Positions 43,626 through 51,743 of a stretch of DNA of 64,000 nucleotides are shown one piece after another. The notes below the pieces were generated by a model. The model worked only from the letters and a program-made list of their open reading frames with translations, made no database searches and was not told the origin of the DNA. Position 1 is the stretch's first letter, and each line of letters begins with the position of its first letter. Source of the stretch: an uncultured Actinomycetes bacterium (lineage in GTDB: Bacteria; Actinomycetota; Acidimicrobiia; Acidimicrobiales; RAAP-2). Both the position numbers and the translations under genes were made by a program. The stretch spans positions 40,791-104,790 of the forward strand of contig CAIKNP010000010.1 in NCBI GenBank assembly GCA_903828785.1, given 5' to 3'.

Positions 43626-44080
43626 CGCGATGTCCTCGGGGTGACGATAACGGGAGTCGTAAAGACCGGAGTGCGCAGGGGGTCACTGAGCGACGTCGCG
43701 GCGATTTGGCTTACCGACCGGGGATCGACCAGGTGAAGCGAAGCGGCGTTGCTCGCAATGACGTTAGGAGCCGAGAGGTTGGACACCGTGCCCAGTTGCA
43801 CCGCGTAACTTGACTCAAGATTCAATAGTTCAGTCTGGTTGTTGTGCAGCTGCACTTGGCGTTGAGCGTTCTCTAAAGCCCCAAACACCGAGACAACGAG
43901 GGCGAGGATGACGACCGCCGCACTCTTGACCAGCAGTCGATTCCGTACCGCTGGTTGCTTCGATTCGAATCGCGTCGTGCGAGAAGTGCTCGGCGCCGAG
44001 GGCTTGTTGGGAACCGGTTTCGGTGAGCGATGCCGGGGGGTCGTGGGTTGAATTCGACGGGGAAGGTTGATGATACTCAC
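43622..44080 (-). CDS. ftsL: FtsL-like divisome protein
   Basis: A 152-residue single-pass membrane protein. I choose GTG 44080, which overlaps the rsmH stop as GTGA; the longer ORF runs back through rsmH. The N-terminal 50 residues are basic and Pro/Thr/Ser-rich, then one helix (residues about 51-70: LLVKSAAVVILALVVSVFGALE), a short heptad coiled coil (NAQRQVQLHNNQTELLNLESSYAVQL), and an extracytoplasmic Thr/Pro tail. Sequence conservation is low in this family; position between rsmH and ftsI and the topology support FtsL, which activates FtsW/FtsI. Confidence 0.75.
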   Translation of the reverse strand: MSIINLPRRIQPTTPRHRSPKPVPNKPSAPSTSRTTRFESKQPAVRNRLLVKSAAVVILALVVSVFGALENAQRQVQLHNNQTELLNLESSYAVQLGTVSNLSAPNVIASNAASLHLVDPRSVSQIAATSLSDPLRTPVFTTPVIVTPRTSR

Positions 44081-45132
44081 GCGCTCACCTTTCGAGCAAT
44101 GCGAAAACGAGCCGAACGAGCTCGAGGGTTCTGGGAAATTTCGGTGGTCGAGGCCAAGCGGGCGCTCGCCCGCTCCACCACCACCAGAGGGATCGCACCG
44201 CAGACGCAGCCCAGTTCGTGCGAACAGTGGCAACCACCGGTCGCCCAGTTATTGAAGGTGCTCTTGACCACCCGATCCTCACCAGAGTGATAGGCGATCA
44301 CCACGAGGACTCCTGCGGGTGCCAGTACTTCGAGGGCCCCCGCCAATCCCGCTTCGAGTTGCGCCACTTCGTCATTCACGGCAATGCGCAAGGCCTGAAA
44401 AACTCGAGTCGCCACGTGACCCTTTCGGCGCGCGGCCATGGGTACCGCTCGTTCCACCGCCGCACTGAGTTCTGCCGTCGTGGTGGGCAAGCTGTTAATC
44501 ACCGAACGAGCAATGGCGCCGGCGAAGCGATCCTCACCGTTAGCCCGCAGGAGGCGTGTGAAGTCGTGCACTTCCGCTTGGGCGATGTATTGCGCAGCGG
44601 TCCTGCCCGAAGTGGGATCCATGCGCATGTCGAGCGGGGCGTCCGAGCGAAAGGAGAATCCTCGCTCCCCCGCGTCAAGTTGGTGTGACGAAACGCCAAG
44701 GTCCATCAGAACGCCGATGACGTCGTCGCTCCCAATCCAGTCCCGATGGGCCGCCACTACCCCTGCGACATCGCTAAAGGTCGCCGCAGCGATCATGAAC
44801 CGCCCGGCGAAGGGTGCCAATGTTTGACTCGCACGAGCGCGAGCCTCGGGATCGCGGTCGATGCCGAGAACGCGTAGTTGCGGGTACGCCCGCAAGAGCG
44901 CGAGGGCGTGCCCCCCGCCACCCAGTGTCGCGTCAATCACGACCCCCTGCTCGAAGGAGGCGAAACTGGTCACCGTTTCGTTTTCCATCACGGGGGTGTG
45001 ATAGTCGTCTCGCGACACCTGCAGCCTTTCAATCCCCTCGGAAGACGAGCGGGCGGAGAAAGTAGCTCGATCCTCCTCAGCGATTGCCAGGCTGCGCATG
45101 GAGCGAGGTCGGTAAGAAACGGTGAAGGTCAT
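44077..45132 (-). CDS. rsmH: 16S rRNA (cytosine-1402-N4)-methyltransferase RsmH
   Basis: A 351-residue SAM-dependent enzyme that methylates C1402 of 16S rRNA. The core begins at about residue 44 with YHTPVMENETVTSF, then the SAM motif VVIDATLGGGGHALALLRAYP, LMDLGVSSHQLDAGERGFSFRSDAPLDMRMD, and VIAYHSGEDRVVKSTF (normally SFHSLEDR-like). A Cys-rich loop CHCSHELGCVCG lies near the end. The N-terminal 43 residues are an extension without known motifs, but the ATG overlaps the mraZ stop as ATGA, so I keep this start. Confidence 0.94.
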   Translation of the reverse strand: MTFTVSYRPRSMRSLAIAEEDRATFSARSSSEGIERLQVSRDDYHTPVMENETVTSFASFEQGVVIDATLGGGGHALALLRAYPQLRVLGIDRDPEARARASQTLAPFAGRFMIAAATFSDVAGVVAAHRDWIGSDDVIGVLMDLGVSSHQLDAGERGFSFRSDAPLDMRMDPTSGRTAAQYIAQAEVHDFTRLLRANGEDRFAGAIARSVINSLPTTTAELSAAVERAVPMAARRKGHVATRVFQALRIAVNDEVAQLEAGLAGALEVLAPAGVLVVIAYHSGEDRVVKSTFNNWATGGCHCSHELGCVCGAIPLVVVERASARLASTTEISQNPRARSARFRIARKVSA

Positions 45133-45551
45133 TGGTCTTCATCCACGGCAAAGAAGGGCATCGCGGGAGCAACGCGATTCATGAATCGCTCGGGACTCCA
45201 CAGTTCAATGTGGTCGAAGTGTCCCACGATGATGACGTCGCCTTGTAGATCGGCGAGGTCACGCAAGGTACTGGGTAGAAGGAAGCGCCCCTGGCGGTCC
45301 ACTTCGACTTCGGTGGAGAACGCTGACCACGAGAGGCTGGTGCGACTATCGATGCCCGTATCGGAACGACTCTTGGCGGTGTACTCGACTGCTTTGCGCG
45401 TGAACTCACCAATGGTCCAAAGAGCAATGCAGCCACCCGGGTGCAAGGTCAGGTAACCGCCGCGTTCGAATTCGGGTCGGTACTTGACGGGCAGGATTAG
45501 TCGACCTTTGACATCCAGCGAGTGCTGGGCCTGGCCGACCAACAAGCTCAT
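45129..45551 (-). CDS. mraZ: Transcriptional regulator MraZ
   Basis: A 140-residue protein with two AbrB-like swapped-hairpin repeats, first gene of the dcw cluster and regulator of it. Repeat 1 contains HSLDVKGRLILPVKYRPEF and repeat 2 EVEVDRQGRFLLPSTLRDLADL, the DxKGRxxxP / DxQGRxxxP pair that contacts DNA. The start is ATG 45551 with GAGGG upstream. Two CAAGTGG/AAAGTGG boxes lie about 22-38 bases upstream and are the likely binding site, implying autoregulation. Confidence 0.95.
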   Translation of the reverse strand: MSLLVGQAQHSLDVKGRLILPVKYRPEFERGGYLTLHPGGCIALWTIGEFTRKAVEYTAKSRSDTGIDSRTSLSWSAFSTEVEVDRQGRFLLPSTLRDLADLQGDVIIVGHFDHIELWSPERFMNRVAPAMPFFAVDEDQ

Positions 45552-45570
45552 GACTACCCTCCCCTGAGGA

Positions 45571-45590
45571 AACCACTTTCCCCCACTTGG
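45571..45590 (-). promoter_or_regulatory. Probable MraZ operator (two GTGG boxes, 10-base spacing)
   Basis: On the minus strand the sequence reads CAAGTGGGGGAAAGTGG: two copies of (C/A)AAGTGG starting exactly 10 bases apart, one DNA turn. MraZ proteins are known to bind such direct repeats upstream of mraZ. A -10-like GATACT (plus 45595-45600) lies just upstream, so bound MraZ would cover the start of transcription. No good -35 was found. Confidence 0.65.
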
Positions 45591-45713
45591 TTACAGTATC
45601 ACGCCATTTGACTCCCTTTTACTCCCCAGCTCCCCAATTTTGCCAAGTTTTTAGCCCCTCATAGAAAACGTGGACGTGACGGTCCCCGAGTTCGGGTGTC
45701 GTGAAGTGTCTGG

Positions 45714-46367
45714 CTAGGCCAACAGGTATAAGTTGCGAAGCGCCGCGGGCCGGCTGTAGGTGCGCAGATCATCGACAATGCGTTCAGCGTCGATACCCGC
45801 CTCGGGCCAAGTCGCGTGATTAAGTGCCGTGGCGAGACCCTCGGGAACAGTGGCCAGCAGATCGAGCAGTGGGAGCGATGGCGCTGCGTGCATCACGGTC
45901 GAAAGAAAGAATCCTTCGCGCACGCGCCACTGCGTAAGTCCCACGGCCTTTTGCTCATCGATAAACAACTCGCCCGGACCACGTCCACTAAAGCATGCGA
46001 CGCGATGTTCGGGGTGATCCTCCACTCGACCCTGGTGCATCATGGGCGCCAAGCCCTGCTCGCTGAGCGCGGACCACCACCACTCGCCCGCCAGGTACGA
46101 AGCGTGGTGGATGTCAAGGACCCATCGTTCGTCTGCTCGTGGAATCCACCAATCGATCCAGAGATCGTCGGGTTGCAGGTAGACGCAGCCACCGCCGCCT
46201 CGACGTCGACGAAGACCGCGGTCTTCGAGCTCGGGTCGCAAAATACTTCGCGATTGACTGCCCCCCAAAACGACTGTGGGACTGGCTACTCGCACCACGA
46301 ACATGGTGCACTCGGTGAGCGTGCGCACGACCTCGTAGTCGTACAGTTCTTCGACCTCGTGGTTCAC
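45714..46367 (-). CDS. Lipoate/biotin-ligase-fold protein (LplA/LipM-like)
   Basis: A 217-residue protein of the biotin/lipoate A/B ligase fold. I start at GTG 46367, which overlaps the HNH stop as GTGA. Seen are RRRGGGGCVYLQPDDLWIDWWIP, equal to the RR.GGGA.YH motif, and ELFIDEQKAVGLTQWRVREGFFLSTVMH with the conserved catalytic Lys. Members attach lipoate or octanoate to lipoyl domains, or transfer them. The His usually in the GGGxVyH position is Leu here, and lipoyl-dependent enzymes are not in the window, so the exact acyl donor is uncertain. A 162-base gap separates its end from mraZ. Confidence 0.7.
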   Translation of the reverse strand: MNHEVEELYDYEVVRTLTECTMFVVRVASPTVVLGGSQSRSILRPELEDRGLRRRRGGGGCVYLQPDDLWIDWWIPRADERWVLDIHHASYLAGEWWWSALSEQGLAPMMHQGRVEDHPEHRVACFSGRGPGELFIDEQKAVGLTQWRVREGFFLSTVMHAAPSLPLLDLLATVPEGLATALNHATWPEAGIDAERIVDDLRTYSRPAALRNLYLLA

Positions 46368-46870
46368 GACGCGCGTGGCAGGAAGGGGGCCCAGAGTGGA
46401 TCGGGGTCGGCGAGGTGTCGCCAACGCCACCACGGCCCCTCGGGTACTCGGGCTTCAAAGGACATTGACCAGCCCAATTCCTCCACCAAGCGGTCGCCCT
46501 TTTGCATGTTGTGGCGCCGGCAGGCGGCCACCACGTTCGTCCATTCGTGTCGACCTCCGCGACTGCGGGGCACGACGTGATCGATCGTGTCGGCGTGACC
46601 CAGGCAGTACGCGCATCGATAGCCGTCGCGCAAGAGCAGCGCCCGCCGGGTCAGTGGAGGAGTGCGCACTTTGGTTGGCAGTCGCACCATATCGTGCAAT
46701 CGAACAATTGACGGGATTTCGACTTCCATTGATGCCGAACGGCAGCGCGGCGGATCCTCGGCGACGGCCACCGACTCGGCTCGACCGGCCAGCAAAAGCA
46801 CCACCGCTCGTCGCTCGCTGACCAACTGCAGTGGTTCGAAGGTTGCGTTGAGGAGCAGGACCCGTGCCAC
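46364..46870 (-). CDS. HNH endonuclease-family protein
   Basis: A 168-residue protein opening with VLLLNATFEPLQLVSERRAVVLLLAG, typical of a widespread actinobacterial HNH family. The HNH/zinc core is RDGYRCAYCLGHADTIDHVVPRSRGGRHEWTNVVAACRRHNMQKGDR, with a CxxC pair, the catalytic DHV His, and a distal C and HN. Function in cells is not established; restriction-like or repair roles are guesses. The start is GTG 46870. It lies eight bases downstream of a small conserved gene and overlaps the ligase-like gene. Confidence 0.8.
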   Translation of the reverse strand: MARVLLLNATFEPLQLVSERRAVVLLLAGRAESVAVAEDPPRCRSASMEVEIPSIVRLHDMVRLPTKVRTPPLTRRALLLRDGYRCAYCLGHADTIDHVVPRSRGGRHEWTNVVAACRRHNMQKGDRLVEELGWSMSFEARVPEGPWWRWRHLADPDPLWAPFLPRAS

Positions 46871-46877
46871 GAAGCTC

Positions 46878-47129
46878 CTAGCCCTTCACCGGCTGGCGCT
46901 GGGCCCAACGGGCCGCTTCCACGACCGCCCGCGGCTCGAGAACTCCTTCACGCCCCGCCACCGTCGAGAGGCGAAAAGCCCAGTAGGCCGGATCGGGCAG
47001 AGGGAGAAAGGGCGTACGTCGCCACCACGCTGATCGGCGTAATCGCCAGCCCGCCAACATCACCGGAAGGATGCCCGAAGGATGGCGCAGAAGGTAGCGC
47101 GTGAGGCCCTTGGGCCACCAGGTTCTCAC
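46878..47129 (-). CDS. Small conserved protein, unknown function
   Basis: An 83-residue basic, Trp/Arg-rich protein (MRTWWPKGLTRYLLRHPSGILPVMLAGWRLRRSAWWRRTPFLPLPDPAYWAFRL is its overall character; only short parts are meaningful). The C-terminal PDPAYWAFRLSTVAG text resembles small proteins found beside HNH and ROK genes in other actinobacteria, from memory. The GTG start overlaps the ROK kinase stop as GTGA. A partial membrane-associated helix is possible. The function is unknown. Confidence 0.6.
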   Translation of the reverse strand: MRTWWPKGLTRYLLRHPSGILPVMLAGWRLRRSAWWRRTPFLPLPDPAYWAFRLSTVAGREGVLEPRAVVEAARWAQRQPVKG

Positions 47130-47998
47130 GACTGGCTCCGGCGAGCGACCAAGGCCGCCCCGAGCAGCATCCCGTCGTGCCCTAATGCCGAAGGGAGGAT
47201 TTCTATCGTGGACGAATACGAGAGTTGCGCCATCTCGCGGGCTCGCTCGGTCGCGCGCTCAAAGAACGCTGATCCGAAACCCAACGCGACCGAACCCGCT
47301 ACGAAGCAACGATTGAAATCAAGCACCGTAGCCAATGTACCCACTGCCTGGCCCACCAAGGTGGCAGAGCGTCGACGAACGTCCTCTGACGCCTCGGCGG
47401 GTGGGGCACCCGTGCGCTCCCGTATGGCCCATCCCGAAACTTCGGCTTCGAGGCATCCGCGAGCACCACAGGAACAGGCGGCCCCATTGGGTACGACGTT
47501 GAGATGGCCAATGTGGCCCGCGTTACCCGTGTTGCCATCGATGAGCTCCCCGTCAAGCACGAAGGCGCCCCCCACACCAGTGGATACCACCAATGAGGCG
47601 TAATTCGACAAATTCTTCGCAGCGCCGTACTGCCCTTCGGCCAAAGCCAAGGCCCGAACGTCCCCTTCGACACAGACCTCGAGTTCAGTAGCCGCGACTA
47701 AGGAAGTTCGGAGAGGAAAGTCGTCCCATTGCTTTATGTTCAAGGGTGAGACGAGCTCGCCACCCCTGCTCATTGGACCAGCACAGGCGACGCCGAGTTT
47801 GGAGACAGGTTGCCGGGACCGCAAACGTTGAACCATGTCCACGAGTTGCTCAAAGAGTTCGTCACCCGCATCGGCCACGTCGAAACGGAGTCGTTGCCCA
47901 ATCTCGCCCGCCGTGTTAACGACGGCACCTTCGACTTTGGTCCCACCAATATCGATCGCCAGACAAAATTCGTCAGGCGTCGGTGGGGCCGAGGTCAC
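47126..47998 (-). CDS. ROK-family sugar kinase (glucokinase-like)
   Basis: A 290-residue ROK kinase. GTG 47998 overlaps the DUF3040 stop (GTGA) and is preferred to the ATG ten codons earlier. Motifs are the ATP-phosphate loop LAIDIGGTKVEGA, the catalytic Asp in EGDVRALALAE, the second phosphate loop LVVSTGVGGAFVLDG, and the ROK zinc site NAGHIGHLN...CSCGARGCLEA, with His and three Cys. The most likely activity is ATP-dependent phosphorylation of glucose or a related sugar; the substrate is not certain. Regulator-type ROK proteins have a DNA-binding N-terminus, absent here. Confidence 0.87.
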   Translation of the reverse strand: MTSAPPTPDEFCLAIDIGGTKVEGAVVNTAGEIGQRLRFDVADAGDELFEQLVDMVQRLRSRQPVSKLGVACAGPMSRGGELVSPLNIKQWDDFPLRTSLVAATELEVCVEGDVRALALAEGQYGAAKNLSNYASLVVSTGVGGAFVLDGELIDGNTGNAGHIGHLNVVPNGAACSCGARGCLEAEVSGWAIRERTGAPPAEASEDVRRRSATLVGQAVGTLATVLDFNRCFVAGSVALGFGSAFFERATERAREMAQLSYSSTIEILPSALGHDGMLLGAALVARRSQS

Positions 47999-48384
47999 TG
48001 CGAACGACGGCGTTGCCGATTCAGCCACTCACGCAGCGCGGTGGTCCTACTACCGGCGGCCACCGACGTGGCATCCTCGCCACTTCGCGGGCGGGTGAGA
48101 TCGCGCCAGGAGGCGCGACCAATTCGTCGGGCGTTACGTTCAATGAGCACGGCCGAGAGAAACATCAAAGTGACGCCGGCGAGCCCCAGCAGAATGCTCT
48201 GGGAGAAGAAGGCCACCAGCACGATGAGCCCGACGAGGAAACCGGCGGCCCCCCAACGCACTTGACGTAAGGAGTGCGAGTACACATTGGTCTCACGGAC
48301 ACTCTTCGCGAAGCGTGGATCCGCCTTCGAGAGCGACTCCTCAAGTTCCGCAAGTATTTGCTGTTCGTGTTCTGAGAGTGGCAC
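47995..48384 (-). CDS. DUF3040 membrane protein
   Basis: A 129-residue protein of the actinobacterial DUF3040 family. The start MPLSEHEQQILAELEESLSKADPRFA is the family hallmark. Two helices follow at about residues 45-62 and 66-82, and a basic Arg-rich C-terminal tail. In related bacteria such genes often lie next to cell-wall genes, but no function is proven. It overlaps the ROK gene by four bases at GTGA. Confidence 0.88.
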   Translation of the reverse strand: MPLSEHEQQILAELEESLSKADPRFAKSVRETNVYSHSLRQVRWGAAGFLVGLIVLVAFFSQSILLGLAGVTLMFLSAVLIERNARRIGRASWRDLTRPRSGEDATSVAAGSRTTALREWLNRQRRRSQ

Positions 48385-48467
48385 CGCGGTCTCCTTTCCC
48401 TACGCTCATCGTACCTGCTCGAGCACTACTCGGTACGGAAAAACACCCCTACCGTCAGTCTCAGGCC

Positions 48468-50024
48468 CTACTGCGACAGTGATTCAGAGGGGGTGCTGGG
48501 GCTGTCGGTCGCGTGGTGAACACTAGACCGCAAAGTAACTTCGGGTAAGAAAAGTGACAAGACAAAAGCCAGCACCCCGACCGGCACGGCCCAGATGTAG
48601 ATGTACGAAATACTTTTAGCGAGAGCATCCACGAAGACGTGCAGCACTGGTGCCGGCAGCGATCGCAGTGTGCTCGGCGTCATCTTGCTGAAGGGCGGAA
48701 TGAGCCCGTTGTAATGCAGTGCGGTGAGGCCGGTCTTTAAGCGCACGGGGAATTCGTTCGAAAAGAGAGCCCCGAAAATTGCTGTTCCGAACGAGCCACC
48801 AATTGACCGGAAGAAATTCGAACCCGCAGTGGCCGCGCCGACCTCCTTCATATCCACGGCATTCTGCACCGCCGTTATGAGGATCTGCATGACTAGGCCA
48901 ATGCCGACACCGAGGATGAACATAAACACACCCGTCGCCAGCCCCGACGTCGTCACGGTGATCGTGCCTAGCAGGCCCAGTCCTAGCGTCATAACCGCGG
49001 TCCCCACGATGGGATAACGCCGGTACCGTCCGGTCTTCACCACCAGCTGCCCCGTCACGATTGAAGCGCCAAAGAGTCCGACCATCATTGGAAGCAGACG
49101 CAGTCCCGAGTTCGTCGGCGAAGCGCCGTGCACGTCTTGGAAGTACAGCGGCAGGAAGGTCAGCGCGCCAAACATAGCGAAACCGACCACGAAACCGATG
49201 GCCGCGGCGGAGGAATACACCCGGTTGGAAAAAAGCTTGAGGGAAAGGACGGGTTCTTCCGCCTTGTGTTCAACCCAGAGAAACACCGCCGTGAGCAGCA
49301 CACCGGAAAGCAGCAGAGCGATCGAAGGCCGTGACGCCCAGGCCCAGGATGATCCCCCCAAGGAGGTGAAGAGAACGAGCGCCGTCGACGCCAGGGTCAA
49401 CAACAAGATACCCGCGTAGTCGATGACGTGTTTGATCCGCTTCGCGGCGTTGGGGAGGGCAATGGCGGTCACCACGAGCGCAATGACGCCAAAGGGAATA
49501 TTGACGTAAAAAATCCACCGCCAACTCCAGTATTCGACGATGAAGCCACCGAGCAGTGGACCCAAGACCGTCGCCGCCCCAAAGACGGCACCGAAGAGAC
49601 CGGAGTAGCGACCGCGTTCACGCGGGGTCACGACGTCGGCAATGATGGCCTGCGCACCAACCATCAAACCTCCGCCACCCACACCTTGCAAGGCGCGAAA
49701 GAGGATGAGCGTGAGCATGCTGTGGGCGAGGCCACACAACATCGAGCCGACCAAGAAGAGGGCGATAGCCATCTGAAAATACATCTTGCGCCCGTGAAGA
49801 TCACCAAGTTTCCCCCATAGGGGGACCGAGACAGTCGAAGCCAACAAGTAGGAGACCACCACCCAACTCAAATGGCTCGAGCCGTGCAACTCACCCACAA
49901 TGGTGGGCAGGGCCGTCGACACAATGGTGTTGTCCAGGGCCGCGAGCAACATACCGAGCATTAGGGCGCTAAAGACCCAGTACAACTCTCGCTTGGGCAA
50001 GGAGCCGTCCACCAGTTCTTTCAT
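48468..50024 (-). CDS. DHA2-family (EmrB/QacA-type) multidrug exporter
   Basis: A 518-residue major facilitator with about 14 helices, driven by the proton gradient. Motif D1 is LDNTIVSTALPTI in helix 1, motif A is GKLGDLHGRKMYF between helices 2 and 3, and motif C is GAATVLGPLLGGFI in helix 5. It is closest to the EmrB/QacA drug-exporter group. It stands alone in its transcription unit and is divergent from nhaA across 39 bases. The substrate cannot be read from the sequence. Confidence 0.88.
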   Translation of the reverse strand: MKELVDGSLPKRELYWVFSALMLGMLLAALDNTIVSTALPTIVGELHGSSHLSWVVVSYLLASTVSVPLWGKLGDLHGRKMYFQMAIALFLVGSMLCGLAHSMLTLILFRALQGVGGGGLMVGAQAIIADVVTPRERGRYSGLFGAVFGAATVLGPLLGGFIVEYWSWRWIFYVNIPFGVIALVVTAIALPNAAKRIKHVIDYAGILLLTLASTALVLFTSLGGSSWAWASRPSIALLLSGVLLTAVFLWVEHKAEEPVLSLKLFSNRVYSSAAAIGFVVGFAMFGALTFLPLYFQDVHGASPTNSGLRLLPMMVGLFGASIVTGQLVVKTGRYRRYPIVGTAVMTLGLGLLGTITVTTSGLATGVFMFILGVGIGLVMQILITAVQNAVDMKEVGAATAGSNFFRSIGGSFGTAIFGALFSNEFPVRLKTGLTALHYNGLIPPFSKMTPSTLRSLPAPVLHVFVDALAKSISYIYIWAVPVGVLAFVLSLFLPEVTLRSSVHHATDSPSTPSESLSQ

Positions 50025-50063
50025 CCGACCTCAATTCGTCATCGTTGACCACCCCTCAGCCTA

Positions 50064-51227
50064 ATGAATGCCCTCGCCAAAGGATTCTCCTACAGTGAAT
50101 CCATGGGTCAATCCCCCCGTCCGGTGAAAGGGCAGCATTCATCATGGCCGGCGGCGGCCCTTTGCGGTGGGGCCTTGCTCGCGCTGATATGGTCGGCCTG
50201 GTCCTGGACGAGCTACCACACCCTTACCTCAGCGGTCGTCTGGCACTGTTCATTGCGCAGCGCGACCAATAATGGACTACTCACCATCTTCTTCCTGGTA
50301 GTCGGGTGGGAGTTAGCGCACGACCTCACCCACGGCGTGCTGCGTCAGCGGACGAAGGCAATTGCTCCGACGCTGGCCGCGTTGGGTGGCATGGTGCTCA
50401 CGGCGCTGCTTTCACTGCTCATCGCATCGATGTTTCACGTCAGTGGCCTCCTTCAAGGCTGGGGGGTGTCCATGGCGACGGACGTCGCGTTCGTCATCGG
50501 CATGCTCGCTTTTTGTGGGAAACGCATTCCACACGAGTTGCGAATTTTCCTGCTCACCCTGGCAATCGCCGATGACTTGGGGTCGCTAATGGTGCTGGCG
50601 GTGTTCGCCCAGCACCACCCGAGGATCATCGGGCTGGTGCTCGCAGCGACGCTTGCGGGACTACTGACCTTGCTGCGCCGGCGACTACCTTGGTGGGGCT
50701 TTGCCTTGGGCGGAACGCTGCTTTGGGTGGCGCTCGCGTACGCCGGTACCGAACCGGCCCTCGCCGGATTGGTCGTCGGTCTTTGCATGATGGCCACACC
50801 CAACACCGTGAGAATGATGCACCGAGGTCATCGATGGAACGCCATGATCGTCCTGCCACTCTTCGCGTTCTGCTCCTGCGGCATCTGGTGGTCAGCCATT
50901 CGCCAAAACCCGGTAGTGAGTTTGTTCCTGGGAATCGTTGTGGTGCGCCTCGCGGGCAAGGTACTGGGAATTTGGGGCAGTGTGCAAATAGTCGGGCGAA
51001 TCAAACCCCTCTGGGCGACGACCTTGTCGTCCAGCCACGTGCTCGGGGCGAGTCTGCTCTGCGCCATGGGATTTACCGTCCCCCTGATCTTTGCCCAGAT
51101 TCGTTTTGGAATGACTCCGTCGTACTACGCCATTACCCTCGGTCTCCTGGTGGCTTCCGTCGTGGGTGGTGCTGCTGGCGTCGTCGTCCTTCGCCGTAGC
51201 GGTCGCCCACGAGGCGTAGGGGCGTGA
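50064..51227 (+). CDS. nhaA: Na+/H+ antiporter NhaA
   Basis: A 387-residue antiporter that expels Na+ in exchange for H+. About 11-12 helices are seen. Hallmarks are FFLVVGWELAHDLTHG (FFxxVGLExK-like), GWGVSMATDVAFVIGMLAF with the Asp of ATDxAF, and TLAIADDLGSLMV with the essential Asp-Asp pair. The start is uncertain between ATG 50064 and ATG 50103; neither has a clear ribosome site. pH and salt homeostasis would suit an acid-tolerant host, but NhaA is widespread. Confidence 0.88.
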   Translation: MNALAKGFSYSESMGQSPRPVKGQHSSWPAAALCGGALLALIWSAWSWTSYHTLTSAVVWHCSLRSATNNGLLTIFFLVVGWELAHDLTHGVLRQRTKAIAPTLAALGGMVLTALLSLLIASMFHVSGLLQGWGVSMATDVAFVIGMLAFCGKRIPHELRIFLLTLAIADDLGSLMVLAVFAQHHPRIIGLVLAATLAGLLTLLRRRLPWWGFALGGTLLWVALAYAGTEPALAGLVVGLCMMATPNTVRMMHRGHRWNAMIVLPLFAFCSCGIWWSAIRQNPVVSLFLGIVVVRLAGKVLGIWGSVQIVGRIKPLWATTLSSSHVLGASLLCAMGFTVPLIFAQIRFGMTPSYYAITLGLLVASVVGGAAGVVVLRRSGRPRGVGA

Positions 51228-51295
51228 ATCTCGGGCTGGAGAGCTCAAAGACCATGCCGGCGTGGGATCACCCGCGCGACCTATCGTAGAAAACT

Positions 51296-51733
51296 ATGGG
51301 GAATCGCCAAACAACGACCGAGTCGGTCCTGAAGACACTGCGTACTGAAGGTAAACGCATAACGTCGGCGAAGCGATCGGTGGTCTCCTACATGGTGGAG
51401 CACAACACCCACCACAGCGCGGAGGAAATCACGCAGGCGGTGCAAGTGCTTGACCCGCGAATTTCCTCATCAACGGTCTACCGAATTCTCGAAGAATTAG
51501 AGCATTTTGGTTTCATCGAACACACCCACAGCAGCCGCGCCGCGGCGACCTACCATCTCATTGGCGACGATCACGGTCACGTGACCTGCGAGCGTTGTCA
51601 GGTGACCTTCGAAGTGCCCGATCAACTCTTCGACACTTTCGCCCGAGAACTGCTTGACTCCATAGGATTCGATCTCCATCGGCATCACGTGACCTTGTCG
51701 GGCCGTTGTCAAAAATGCCGCGTCGACGGCTAA
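51296..51733 (+). CDS. Fur-family metal-dependent repressor
   Basis: A 145-residue repressor with an N-terminal winged helix (RITSAKRSVVSYMVEHNTHHSAEEITQAVQVLDPRISSSTVYRILEELEHFGFIEH) and a C-terminal dimer/metal domain: HGHVTCERC and GRCQKC supply the structural zinc (two CxxC pairs), and THH/HRHHV supply sensing ligands. It could sense Fe, Zn or peroxide; the sequence does not decide. It is followed after 10 bases by an ABC exporter pair, so it may control it. The start is ATG 51296. Confidence 0.88.
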   Translation: MGNRQTTTESVLKTLRTEGKRITSAKRSVVSYMVEHNTHHSAEEITQAVQVLDPRISSSTVYRILEELEHFGFIEHTHSSRAAATYHLIGDDHGHVTCERCQVTFEVPDQLFDTFARELLDSIGFDLHRHHVTLSGRCQKCRVDG

Positions 51734-51743
51734 GGTTGCCCCG

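Noticed and set aside
45816-46580. A 254-residue plus-strand ORF
   Set aside because: It lies opposite the lipoate-ligase-like and HNH genes, whose protein motifs and overlap pattern are convincing.
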